In this document: piece by piece, positions 45,298 to 53,500 of the stretch | Layout of the letters: each line of letters starts with the position of its first letter | Numbering within the stretch: position 1 is the stretch's first letter | Assembly: GCF_026341125.1 (NCBI RefSeq) | Contig: NZ_JAPEOR010000001.1 | Location: 2,046,001 to 2,110,000, forward strand | Direction of reading: 5' to 3' | DNA from: Streptomyces sp. NBC_01142 | Lineage (GTDB): Bacteria > Actinomycetota > Actinomycetes > Streptomycetales > Streptomycetaceae | Length of the DNA: 64,000 nt | Translations under genes and position numbers: made by a program | Notes under the pieces: generated by a model | What the model saw: only the letters and a program-made list of their open reading frames with translations | Told to the model about the DNA's origin: nothing | Databases searched by the model: none

Positions 45298-46550
45298 GGG
45301 CGGCCGGCTGGATCCTGGTCCTGAACCGTCTCCGGGGCCTTCTCCGGGGCGGGCACGGTGGCCGGTACGGGCGGCACATCGGCCGCGCGGCGTACGGCGA
45401 TCCAGGCGGCCACGGGTTCGGTGTAGCGGGCAGTGAGCGGCCCGATCACCACAAGGATCAGTACGTAGGCGGTGGCCAGCGGGCCCATGGCCGGTTCGAT
45501 GCCGGACGTGACAGCGAGGCCGGCGATGACGATGGAGAACTCGCCGCGGGCGACAAGGGTGCCGCCCGCGCGCCAGCGGCCCTTGACCCCGACCCCGGCC
45601 CGCTTCGCGGCCCAGTGGCCCGTGGCGATCTTCGTGCCCGTGGTGACGACGGCCAGCGCGAGCGCGGGCAGCAGCACGGGTGGGATGCTGGCGGGATCGG
45701 TGTGCAGGCCGAAGAAGACAAAGAACACCGCGGCGAACAGGTCCCGCAACGGGCTGAGCAGCGTGTGCGTTCCCTCGGCAACTTCACCGGAGAGCGCGAT
45801 GCCGACCAAGAACGCGCCGACCGCGGCGGAGACTTGGAGCTGCTGGGCGATGCCGGCGACCAGCAACGTCAGTCCGAGGACGACCAGGAGGAGTTTCTCG
45901 GGATCGTCGCTGGAGACGAAGCGGGATATCACCCGCCCGTATCGGACCGCGACGAACAACACCGCTCCGGCAACGCCGAGGGCGATGGCCAGGGTTGCGC
46001 TGCCCGCGGCGAGGCTCACGCCGGCGAGGAGGGCGGTGATGATCGGCAAGTAGACGGCCATGGCGAGGTCTTCGAGGACCAGGATGCTGAGGATGACCGG
46101 TGTCTCGCGGTTGCCGAGCCGGCCGAGGTCGCCCATGACCTTGGCGATGACGCCGGAGGATGAGATCCAGGTGACGCCGGCCAACACCACTGCGGCGACG
46201 GCGCCCCAGCCCATGAGCAGCGCGGCGGCCGCGCCGGGCAGGGCGTTGAGGGTGAAGTCGACCAGTCCGGCGGGGTACTGGGTCTTGAGGTTGGAGACCA
46301 GATCGCTGGCGGTGTACTCCAGGCCGAGCATCAGCAGCAGGAGTATGACGCCGATCTCGGCGCCGATGGCCACGAACTCCTCGCTCGCGCCGAGCGGGAG
46401 GAGACCGCCGGTGCCGAAGGCGAGGCCGGCGAGCAGGTAGAGGGGGATCGGGGAGAAGTGGAAGCGGCCGGCGAGTCTGCCCAGCAGGCCGAGGCCGAGG
46501 ATGATCGCGCCGAACTCGATCAGGAAGACTGCGGAGTGCACAGGCGTCAC
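45294..46550 (-). CDS. cation/proton antiporter, CPA2 (KefB/KhtU-like)
   Basis: 418 residues, about 12-13 helices. Features: RFHFSPIPLYLLAGLAFGTG, GVILLLLMLGLEYTASDL, WISSSGVIAKVMGDLGRLGN, ILSILVLEDLAMAVYLPIIT with the ion-binding Asp, and VSAAVGAFLVGIALSGEVAE. A short Pro/Ala/Glu tail ends it. Encoded right after a KhtT-type regulatory protein with a 4-bp overlap, matching Bacillus KhtTU, a K+/H+ antiporter gated by pH and c-di-AMP (family knowledge). Confidence 0.92.
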   Translation of the reverse strand: MTPVHSAVFLIEFGAIILGLGLLGRLAGRFHFSPIPLYLLAGLAFGTGGLLPLGASEEFVAIGAEIGVILLLLMLGLEYTASDLVSNLKTQYPAGLVDFTLNALPGAAAALLMGWGAVAAVVLAGVTWISSSGVIAKVMGDLGRLGNRETPVILSILVLEDLAMAVYLPIITALLAGVSLAAGSATLAIALGVAGAVLFVAVRYGRVISRFVSSDDPEKLLLVVLGLTLLVAGIAQQLQVSAAVGAFLVGIALSGEVAEGTHTLLSPLRDLFAAVFFVFFGLHTDPASIPPVLLPALALAVVTTGTKIATGHWAAKRAGVGVKGRWRAGGTLVARGEFSIVIAGLAVTSGIEPAMGPLATAYVLILVVIGPLTARYTEPVAAWIAVRRAADVPPVPATVPAPEKAPETVQDQDPAGRP

Positions 46551-47017
46551 TCCCGTCCGAGTATCGCGGCGGCGGCCTCGACGCCCTCGCGGGTGCCGAT
46601 CACGATGAGAGTGTCTCCCCCGGCCAGGCGGAAATCGGGTGCGGGGGACGGGCGGGCTTCCGCGCGGCGCAGTACCGCCACGATCGACACCCCCGTCTCG
46701 GTGCGCATCCGGGTCTCGCCCAGCAGCCGGCCGTTCCAGTACGAGTGCCCGGACAGCTCGATCCGTTCGGCGACCAGGCCCAGGTCGGTGGTGTGCAGCA
46801 CGTTCGGGCTGTGGTGGGCGGGCATGAGCGCGTCGATGAGGGAGGCCGTCTCCGGGCCCGTCAGGTGCAGGGACTGCGCGCAGGCGTCGGGGTCGTCGGC
46901 GCGGTAGACGTTCACTGTCCGGGTGCTGTCCCGATGCGCGATCACCGACAGATGGCGGTGCTCGCGCGTGGTGAGGTCGTACTGGACACCGATGCCGGGC
47001 AGCGGTGTGGTGCTCAT
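46547..47017 (-). CDS. antiporter regulatory subunit, KhtT-like with TrkA-C domain
   Basis: 156 residues. The N-terminal half is the KhtT-N type (PLPGIGVQYDLTTREHRHLS, VIAHRDSTRTVNVYRADDPD), the C-terminal half a TrkA-C/RCK_C domain (LSGHSYWNGRLLGETRMRTE, TGVSIVAVLRRAEARPSPAP, DFRLAGGDTLIVIGTREGVE). In KhtTU this domain binds c-di-AMP. ATG at 47017; its stop overlaps the antiporter start (46547-46550). Divergent from the histidine kinase gene. Confidence 0.9.
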   Translation of the reverse strand: MSTTPLPGIGVQYDLTTREHRHLSVIAHRDSTRTVNVYRADDPDACAQSLHLTGPETASLIDALMPAHHSPNVLHTTDLGLVAERIELSGHSYWNGRLLGETRMRTETGVSIVAVLRRAEARPSPAPDFRLAGGDTLIVIGTREGVEAAAAILGRE

Positions 47018-47298
47018 CCGTGGAGCAGGCACAGCTCTGTCCCCCTTGCCTGTGCTCGACTGTGGTGCGGCGCCGGCCTGATGCGAGGCAGGATCCCGGT
47101 CCGGCGTGGGTTCATGGTGCCACCTCACAGCAGGGGTGGGATATGGGTGTCGGCACGGATGGACAAGGCTCCCGGCAGACGACAGGCTGAGGCGGGGACA
47201 CGGGTCCCGCCGCAGGTCACAGCGGGTGCAGGGCAGCGGTGGCGGGGATAGTGGAGGTGAGTGCCCGGCTCGGGTGCGGAACGAGGGGAGAGACGATC

Positions 47299-48267
47299 GT
47301 GTCGCTGTACTGGCGGATCTTCTTGCTCAACGCAGCCGTCCTCGTCGTCGCCGTACTCCTGCTGCTCGGCCCGGTCACCGTCTCCACCCCGGTCCTTTTC
47401 GGCGAAGCCGTCGTCCTGCTCGCCGGACTGGCAGCCATGCTGATCGCCAACGCCGTCCTGCTCCGCATCGGCCTCGCACCCCTGGGCCGGCTGACCCGCG
47501 CGATGACCGCGGTCGATCTGCTCCGCCCCGGCGGTCGGGCCCGCGTGGAGGGCCCCGGCGAGATGGCCGAGCTGACCATCACCTTCAACGCCATGCTCGG
47601 CCGGCTCGAGGCCGAGCGCGCCACCAGCAGCGCCCTCGCCCTGTCCGCCCAGGAAGCCGAACGCCGCCGCATCGCCCAGGAACTCCACGACGAGGTCGGC
47701 CAGACCCTCACCGCCGTCCTCCTCCAGCTCAAGCACGCCGCCGGCCAGGCCCCGGCCGCCCTGCGCGAGGACCTCCACCAGGTCCAGGAGACCACCCGCA
47801 CCAGCCTGGACGAGATCCGCCGCATCGCCCGCCGGCTGCGCCCGGGAGTGCTGGAAGAGCTCGGGCTGCACAGCGCCCTGCGTGCCCTGACGGCAGAGTT
47901 CACCACCGGGTCGCTGGCCGTGCGCCATTTCATCGCCCCCGGACTGCCCGTCCTGGACGAGGCCGCCGAACTCGTCCTGTACCGGGTGGCCCAGGAGGCG
48001 TTGACGAACGCCGCGCGCCACGCGGGCGGGACCGACGTTGAGGTGCATCTGTCCATCCGGTCGGCCGGTGTGGTGCGGCTGCTCGTGCGGGACAACGGCA
48101 GGGGGATCGGCCAGGCGGCCGAGGGTGCCGGGATCCAGGGGATGCGCGAGCGCGCGCTGCTGGTCGGCGCCGACCTCGCGATCGGGCCGGGCCCGCACGG
48201 TGGGACCGACGTTCGACTGGACGTACCCGCCGGCGGCACGGTCGGCGGGCTCAGGAAGGGGCACTGA
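47299..48267 (+). CDS. sensor histidine kinase, NarX/LiaS type (HisKA_3)
   Basis: 322 residues: two membrane helices close to the N-terminus (LLNAAVLVVAVLLLLGPV, EAVVLLAGLAAMLIANAVLL) with almost no extracellular loop, a HAMP-like segment, then HisKA_3 with phospho-acceptor His130 in RRRIAQELHDEVGQTLTAVL and a HATPase domain (LYRVAQEALTNAARHAGG, VRDNGRGIG, GIQGMRERALLVGADLAIG). The tiny sensor region suggests membrane-derived or intramembrane signals. GTG at 47299 after gaggggaga; overlaps the response regulator by one base. Confidence 0.92.
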   Translation: MSLYWRIFLLNAAVLVVAVLLLLGPVTVSTPVLFGEAVVLLAGLAAMLIANAVLLRIGLAPLGRLTRAMTAVDLLRPGGRARVEGPGEMAELTITFNAMLGRLEAERATSSALALSAQEAERRRIAQELHDEVGQTLTAVLLQLKHAAGQAPAALREDLHQVQETTRTSLDEIRRIARRLRPGVLEELGLHSALRALTAEFTTGSLAVRHFIAPGLPVLDEAAELVLYRVAQEALTNAARHAGGTDVEVHLSIRSAGVVRLLVRDNGRGIGQAAEGAGIQGMRERALLVGADLAIGPGPHGGTDVRLDVPAGGTVGGLRKGH

Positions 48268-48932
48268 TGACCACACCGGGACGGGCGCCGATCCGGGTCC
48301 TGCTGGCCGACGACCATGCCCTCGTGCGGCGGGGAGTCAAGCTCATCCTGGACGCCGAACCGGACCTCACGGTCGTCGCCGAGGCCGGAGACGGAGCGGA
48401 GGCGGTCGCCCTGGCCCGGACGCAGGGCATCGACCTGGCTGTTCTGGATGTTGCGATGCCGCGCATGACCGGCTTGCAGGCGGCCCGGGAGCTCTCACGC
48501 CTGCGGCCGGAGCTTCGGATCCTCATCCTGACCATGTACGACAACGAGCAGTACTTCTTCGAGGCGCTCAGGGCCGGAGCAGCCGGCTACGTCCCCAAGT
48601 CCGTCGCCGACCGCGACCTTGTCGAGGCGTGCCGTGCCGCGATCCGGGACGAGCCGTTCATCTACCCCGGCGCCGAGACCACCCTCATTCGCAACTACCT
48701 CGACCGTGTTCGCCACGGAGACCCGCTGCCGGCCAGGGCGATAACCGTGCGCGAGGAGGAGATTCTCAAGCTCGTCGCCGAGGGCCATTCGTCCAAGGAG
48801 ATCGGCGACCTCCTCGTGATCAGTGCCAAGACGGTGGAGCGCCACCGGGCGAACCTGCTGCAGAAACTGGGAATGCGCGACCGCCTGGAACTGACCCGCT
48901 ACGCGATCCGCGTCGGTCTGATCGAGCCGTAG
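48267..48932 (+). CDS. response regulator, NarL/LuxR type
   Basis: 221 residues. Receiver domain with acidic pair D15-D16, phospho-acceptor Asp61 (IDLAVLDVAMPRMTGLQAAR) and Lys near KSVADRDL; then a LuxR-type helix-turn-helix (ITVREEEILKLVAEGHSSKE, IGDLLVISAKTVERHRANLL). A loop of about 15 residues between the domains (GAETTLIRNYLDRVRHGDPL) is longer than usual. Translationally joined to the kinase (start at 48267 = kinase stop end). Possible targets include the divergent KhtT/U genes. Confidence 0.93.
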   Translation: MTTPGRAPIRVLLADDHALVRRGVKLILDAEPDLTVVAEAGDGAEAVALARTQGIDLAVLDVAMPRMTGLQAARELSRLRPELRILILTMYDNEQYFFEALRAGAAGYVPKSVADRDLVEACRAAIRDEPFIYPGAETTLIRNYLDRVRHGDPLPARAITVREEEILKLVAEGHSSKEIGDLLVISAKTVERHRANLLQKLGMRDRLELTRYAIRVGLIEP

Positions 48933-49375
48933 AAGAGCGCCGGCGGACGATCGTCACCTCACCGAACTGCCGCACGCGTCATCGCCGGTGCGCGTACGGT
49001 ACTGACGCGCGTGACCGAACAGGCGGGCAGCTGGCTTGCGTTCGAATGACTTCCCGATCTGCGCGTCGACGAAAACTGAGGCACTCAGTCATCCCGGATC
49101 ACTCCGCGGCATTCTCGACCGGGTGCCTGGCCCGGGCTGCCGGCCGACACTCATGGACTCCGAGCTTGGGAATGAACCGGCAATTGGACCTCAACATGCC
49201 GCCTGATCTGTGGGAACAGGCGGATGCGTCCCTGACCCGAGTCTCGTTTCGCGCCTGTGTTGACCGCCCGCCGAGCGGGCCGAAGGCTGGAGCGCGGGCG
49301 CAGCCAGAGCCGGATGTCTTGACGGGGTAGGGAAGGTTGCACCGCACTGGGATCGAGCACTTCCCGCTGCGGCCA
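48933..49375. other. 443-bp convergent gap without a gene
   Basis: Between the response regulator and the cyclo-ligase-like gene. No supported gene on either strand. It includes GAGCTTGGGAAT at 49162-49173, within a 16-bp stretch that matches with one change the tRNA-Gly fragment at 55379-55394. Otherwise only degenerate GC-rich sequence. Confidence 0.5.
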
Positions 49376-50101
49376 TCAAGCAATGTGCCGTGCTGCCAGT
49401 GCCGGGATCGCGGCGATCTTCTCCGCTGTGAGGTCGGACCAGTGCACGCCGGTAGGCCGGCGGGGGTTCGGGCACACGATGCTTTCGTCGGGTGTGACGA
49501 TCAGGTCGACGCTGACGTCGTGCTCTGTGGTGGGAATCGGGGTCTCGGTCACCTGAAGTGCGTGGACGGTGGTCACGACCATAGTTTCCGGCGTCACCAG
49601 ACCGGCCTCGGTGAGCAGGGCGAACTCGATGTCCGAGTAGCCGGCGCCCTTGCCGATGCGCGCGCCGTCGCGGTTGACGGCGACGCTGCCGAGGATTATC
49701 AGGTCCAGGGGGCGGAGGGCGTCTACCTCAACGGTGGGGGCGATGGCGGCAGCGGTGCGGCTGGCGGCAGCCTCGGCGGGCGGGATGGTGAGGGTGGCGG
49801 GGTCGAGGAGGTAGAAGGGCTTGAGGGTGGCCAACTTCGGGACCGCCATGTAGACGGTCTTGCCCTCCTCCAAAGCCCGTGCCCGGACCGGGAGCTGGGC
49901 TTTGTCCGGAACGGCTTTGACGACACCCGCACGCTGCCAGGCCGGGAGCCCCGCCAGCCGGGCCGCAGCTTCCTCGGCGCCCTTGAAGTTGGGGATGCGG
50001 CCGTGTACGGAGGCGTCGTGGACGGCGTCTGCGGCGGTCAAGGCATCCCAGACGTGCGTGCGTACCGCCTGCTTGGCTTGATCCAGCGAGCTGGCTGCCA
50101 C
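49376..50101 (-). CDS. 5-formyltetrahydrofolate cyclo-ligase-like protein
   Basis: 241 residues of the 5-FCL/MTHFS family: SLDQAKQAVRTHVWDALTAA, VYMAVPKLATLKPFYLLDPA, then LDLIILGSVAVNRDGARIGK and GAGYSDIEFALLTEAGLVTP, the family's substrate/ATP loops (usual GxGxGYYD has become GKGAGYSD). The enzyme makes 5,10-methenyl-THF from 5-formyl-THF with ATP; the altered loop and long sequence suggest a divergent member whose substrate may differ. Start set at the GTG at 50101 (AAGGAG, 6-nt spacing) rather than the GTG at 50116. Follows the XRE-TPR regulator by 19 bp as one operon. Confidence 0.8.
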   Translation of the reverse strand: MAASSLDQAKQAVRTHVWDALTAADAVHDASVHGRIPNFKGAEEAAARLAGLPAWQRAGVVKAVPDKAQLPVRARALEEGKTVYMAVPKLATLKPFYLLDPATLTIPPAEAAASRTAAAIAPTVEVDALRPLDLIILGSVAVNRDGARIGKGAGYSDIEFALLTEAGLVTPETMVVTTVHALQVTETPIPTTEHDVSVDLIVTPDESIVCPNPRRPTGVHWSDLTAEKIAAIPALAARHIA

Positions 50102-50120
50102 CGGTGTCTCCTTCACTCTT

Positions 50121-51287
50121 CTACGCTGCCGTCATCAAGCCGAGCAGTCTGTCGTGGACCTCGGCGACGAGGTGTTCCTGTCGCCAGGGGCGCAGTTCGC
50201 GGGCGGCTTCGAAGACGATGTTCATGCCTCCGCCCCCGCGTGTGGTCTCCAGTTCGGCGATGGCTTCGGTGAGGCTGGCCACCGCGGCTTCGACGTCGCG
50301 TTGGCGGATACGGGCGAGCGTAAGGTTTCCCAGCACGATCGCGCGTGACTTTCGCCTGTCCCGCAGCTTCTCCGCCGTGCTGGTCAGCAGGGTTTCGGCT
50401 CGTTGGTGGTCTCCGAGGGAGAGGTAGCAGGAGCCTGCGAGGCGGCCGAACTGGGTTGGCGACACAAGGTCGGCGGCGGCGTCGCTGCCGTCCGCGTAGT
50501 CGAGTTGGTGTTCTGCGCTGGAAAGAGCGCGTTCACAGTCTGAGGCCGACCGCAGCATGGCGTATGCCTCGGCGACGTGTAGGAGCGCCAGCCCGGACAT
50601 GGCCGGGCTCGTACGCTCGGCGGTTTCGGCTGCTTGCTCCGCGAGAGCGAGCCCGGCCTGCGCGTTACGTGCGCCGTACAGCGCGACGTAGCAGGTGCGC
50701 AGTAAGGCGTGTGCTTCGAGCGTGGGGTCCCGTAGGTGGCGGGCGAGGTCGGCGCTTCGCTCGTAGTACGTCTTCGCGGTGGTGTGGTCGCGGCGTTGCG
50801 AGGCGTCCCAGACCAACTGGCCCATGAGCGTACAGGCGTCGGCGTGCAGGGCATGGAGTTCCCTCTGCACGCGTCCGCGGGCGGATCCGGCGGCGAGCTG
50901 GTCGATGCGGTTGAGCTGCGCTGCTGCTTCTGCGATGAGGCCGGCCGAAGGCACACGGTCGTAACGAGCGGCGCAGTCGTCGAAGTGCGTGCGAAGTGTG
51001 GCCACGGCGGACAGATCGACGCGGCCCGGGTGAAGCACCGCGTAGTCGAGGGCGTCCTGCCCCTGCGTGCCACCTGGCGACCGCGCGGTGAGTAGGTCAC
51101 TGAGGCCCTCGGCATTGACGCGGAGAAGGCGGGCCAACCGTGGACGCATCCATGGCTGCGGTGCGGTGCGGCCTGATTCCCAGCGGGCGACAGTGGAGCG
51201 GTCTACCTGCATCTGCTCGGCGAGAGCCTCTTGGGTGAGCCCCACGGTTCGGCGGCGCGCTGCGAGACCGTTGCGGTGGTGCGCCAT
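50121..51287 (-). CDS. XRE-family regulator with TPR domain
   Basis: 388 residues. N-terminal helix-turn-helix (LAARRRTVGLTQEALAEQMQ, VDRSTVARWESGRTAPQPWM) and a long TPR-like helical part (LDYAVLHPGRVDLSAVATLR, ...ALLHVAEAYAMLRSASDCER, ...GRLAGSCYLSLGDHQRAETL). This layout is that of Streptomyces regulators that sense small peptides or gamma-butyrolactone-like signals, though the ligand is unknown here. ATG at 51287 preceded by GGGAG. Divergent from an anti-sigma-like ATPase at 51465 and thus a likely switch for the peptide operon that follows. Confidence 0.87.
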   Translation of the reverse strand: MAHHRNGLAARRRTVGLTQEALAEQMQVDRSTVARWESGRTAPQPWMRPRLARLLRVNAEGLSDLLTARSPGGTQGQDALDYAVLHPGRVDLSAVATLRTHFDDCAARYDRVPSAGLIAEAAAQLNRIDQLAAGSARGRVQRELHALHADACTLMGQLVWDASQRRDHTTAKTYYERSADLARHLRDPTLEAHALLRTCYVALYGARNAQAGLALAEQAAETAERTSPAMSGLALLHVAEAYAMLRSASDCERALSSAEHQLDYADGSDAAADLVSPTQFGRLAGSCYLSLGDHQRAETLLTSTAEKLRDRRKSRAIVLGNLTLARIRQRDVEAAVASLTEAIAELETTRGGGGMNIVFEAARELRPWRQEHLVAEVHDRLLGLMTAA

Positions 51288-51464
51288 GACGTTGTCTCCC
51301 CGTTTCGCATGCCCTGCCAGGGACTTGCGGCTGCGCGACTCCCAGGTGAGGCGTGAGTGTGACGCACGGATGCCGCATTGGTGCGTCCATTGTGCTCTGG
51401 GCGTCGTCGGCTGTGGGCGGTTGTGTGGAACTCCGACGTACCCAGCCAGGAAGGTTCGCCCTCC

Positions 51465-52004
51465 ATGCCGTTCCGAACACCCGCCCCGAAGTCCTCGTCC
51501 CTGCGTGTCCCGTCCGACGTCGGCGCCGTGCCTTCCGCTCGTCGCAGGGTTGTCGCGATCGTCCGTGACTGGGGCTTGCCGCTCGCGGACGACACGGTCG
51601 AGACGCTGGAGCTGCTGGCCGGTGAGGTGATCTCGAACGCAGTGGTGCACACGAGGGAGGGCTGCCAGGTCACGGTGAGCTGGGACGGGGCCCGCGTGCG
51701 GCTGGAGGCCGAGGACACGGAAGGTGGCCTCCTCCCGCAGTGGGCGTCGGCCGACCTGAACGAGGAGAGCGGGCGCGGACTGCAGTTGGTGGACGGTCTT
51801 GCCCAGGCGTGGGGCTCCCGGCCGACCACAGGCGGAAAAGCGGTCTGGTTCGAGGTCGCCAGTTGCTCACCCTCGCCCTACCGTCCGTCTCCCGCCGCAT
51901 GCAAAAGCGATTCCTCGTTCGGGGGCGCACAGCGGCCGCCGACGGTTGCCGAACCGGGATGCGTCGTGCCCAGCGGCTTTCGTGCGCATGTCACTGCCAC
52001 CTGA
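51465..52004 (+). CDS. anti-sigma-like ATP-binding protein with C-terminal extension
   Basis: 179 residues: GHKL ATPase with N box (TLELLAGEVISNAVVHTREG), G1 EAEDTEGG, G2 (NEESGRGLQLVDGLAQAWGS) and closing strand GGKAVWFEVASC. The last about 45 residues (PYRPSPAACKSDSSFGGAQR...) are unlike the family and may be unstructured. It stands between the XRE-TPR regulator and the 47-residue peptide gene, an arrangement parallel to the HTH-DUF397-ATPase triad at 10-11 kb but without DUF397. Confidence 0.84.
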   Translation: MPFRTPAPKSSSLRVPSDVGAVPSARRRVVAIVRDWGLPLADDTVETLELLAGEVISNAVVHTREGCQVTVSWDGARVRLEAEDTEGGLLPQWASADLNEESGRGLQLVDGLAQAWGSRPTTGGKAVWFEVASCSPSPYRPSPAACKSDSSFGGAQRPPTVAEPGCVVPSGFRAHVTAT

Positions 52005-52156
52005 CCACCTGACCACCTGACTCCGGACGCACGAGTCCCGAAGTCAGGTACAGGCGCCTTCGGTCGGGCCGCCACCACCAGTGGGGCTGCCGGAGACGCC
52101 TCAACCAGGGAGCGGGCAACCGGCTCGCTTCCGTCTACACCGAAGGAGATACAGCC
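52005..52156. other. leader region of the peptide operon
   Basis: Starts with three copies of ccacctga (52000-52022), ends with the GAAGGAG ribosome site at 52142-52148. Likely carries the operon promoter; no conserved box recognised. Confidence 0.4.
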
Positions 52157-52300
52157 ATGGCCGAGCAGAACGTGACCACGAACGGTGGTCAGGAGGGCGA
52201 CGGCCTGCTGGTCGCCCGTCGCCGGATCGCCGCCGCCCGTTCGCGGGCCGAGCAGCCCTCGGACGGCGGTTCCACCGGTCGTTCCGACGGCAACGACTGA
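52157..52300 (+). CDS. 47-residue peptide, candidate substrate (precursor) of the JmjC hydroxylase
   Basis: Too short for ordinary gene calling, but has a strong ribosome site (GAAGGAG, 8-nt spacing), an ATG and codon use like its neighbours. The product has an acidic/polar N-terminus (MAEQNVTTNGGQEGDG), a central LLVARRRIAAARSRAEQ with six Arg in 16 residues, and a Ser/Gly/Asp tail (PSDGGSTGRSDGND). No Cys, no transmembrane helix, no signal peptide. It ends 15 bp before the hydroxylase gene. Position and size are those of a ribosomally made precursor peptide; the Arg cluster suits the known Arg/His preference of ribosomal-oxygenase-type enzymes. It could instead be a small regulator or inhibitor of the operon. 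Confidence 0.68.
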   Translation: MAEQNVTTNGGQEGDGLLVARRRIAAARSRAEQPSDGGSTGRSDGND

Positions 52301-52315
52301 GAAGGGCCGTAACCG

Positions 52316-53500
52316 ATGACCACCGACGTACCTGCGGTGGTCGCGCACCTGGGCGAGGACTTCCTCGCCCAGGTGTACGGCCGCGCCTACCGCCACCTCC
52401 CCGGTGAGCCGGCCCGCTTCGGCGGCCTGCTCGGCTGGGACGACGTGAACGCACTGCTCACCCACCACCGGCTCGAACCGCCGCGCCTGCGCCTCGCGGT
52501 GGACGGCGAATCGCTGCCCCAGCACGCCTACACGGCGCCGGTCACTACCCGCCGCAGCACCGTGTGGCACCGGCTCAAGCCCGCCGATCTGCACCGCCAC
52601 CTTGCCGAGGGCGCCACCCTCGTCCTGGACGCGATCGACGAGTTGCACCCGGGTGTCGGCCACCTCGCCCAGGAGTTGGAACGACATCTGCGTACCGGCA
52701 TCCAGGTCAACGCCTACGCCTCCTGGACCTCCGAGGAGGGCTTCGGAGTCCACTGGGACGACCACGACGTGCTCGTCCTCCAGCTCGACGGCGCAAAACG
52801 ATGGCGCATCTACGGGCCCACGAGGCGGGCCCCGCTCCACCGGGACACGGAGGTCCCCGAACCGCCGCCGAACGAGCCGCTTGTCGAACTGGTCCTGAAC
52901 ACGGGGGACATGCTGTACCTGCCGCGAGGTTGGTGGCACGCGGTCGCCGCTTCCGAAGGCGTCCACTCTCTCCATCTCACGTGCGGCATGCAGACGACGA
53001 CCGGTGCGGACCTCCTCCAGTGGCTCTCCGAGGACCTGCGCCGCGAAGCGACCGTGCGCAGCGACCTGCCGTGCTTCGGGACCGAGGAGGAGAAGGCGGA
53101 CTTCGTGCGGTCGCTGGGCGACGTCGTTATGAAGGGATTCGAGGACGGAACGCTGCTCGACCGATTCCTCACCATGCGGGACGCGACCGACCGAGCCCGC
53201 CTCGTGCCCTCACTGCCGTACGTCGAGGGCGTACCGCCCGACCCCGCCGTCGCCGTGCGCCTTGTCACCGCTCGCGCCCGGTTGCACAGCGACACGGAGG
53301 GCAACGCGGTGCTGACGGCAGGGGGAGAGGAATGGACCTTTTCCTCCCAGGCCGCACCCCTGCTCTCTCTCCTCGTGGACGGAGGCCATCACCGCCTGGA
53401 CACACTCGCCCGAGCGGCCGGACTTCGCGTCGGGCAGGTCGCGCTGCTTGTAAGTGAGCTGGTGGACGGCGAGGTCGCGGCCGTGGGACGGGCCGGATGA
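52316..53500 (+). CDS. JmjC/cupin-4 2-oxoglutarate hydroxylase, ribosomal-oxygenase-like
   Basis: 394 residues. The double-stranded beta-helix carries the Fe(II) facial triad His146-x-Asp148 (GVHWDDHDVLVLQLDGAKRW) and His208 (RGWWHAVAASEGVHSLHLTC). The C-terminal 75 residues form a winged helix (LLSLLVDGGHHRLDTLARAA, GLRVGQVALLVSELVDGEVA), as in the YcfD/NO66/MINA53 family that hydroxylates Arg or His of ribosomal proteins. Here it sits next to a small peptide gene and far from ribosomal genes, so a peptide substrate is more likely. Overlaps the reductase start (53497-53500). Confidence 0.88.
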   Translation: MTTDVPAVVAHLGEDFLAQVYGRAYRHLPGEPARFGGLLGWDDVNALLTHHRLEPPRLRLAVDGESLPQHAYTAPVTTRRSTVWHRLKPADLHRHLAEGATLVLDAIDELHPGVGHLAQELERHLRTGIQVNAYASWTSEEGFGVHWDDHDVLVLQLDGAKRWRIYGPTRRAPLHRDTEVPEPPPNEPLVELVLNTGDMLYLPRGWWHAVAASEGVHSLHLTCGMQTTTGADLLQWLSEDLRREATVRSDLPCFGTEEEKADFVRSLGDVVMKGFEDGTLLDRFLTMRDATDRARLVPSLPYVEGVPPDPAVAVRLVTARARLHSDTEGNAVLTAGGEEWTFSSQAAPLLSLLVDGGHHRLDTLARAAGLRVGQVALLVSELVDGEVAAVGRAG

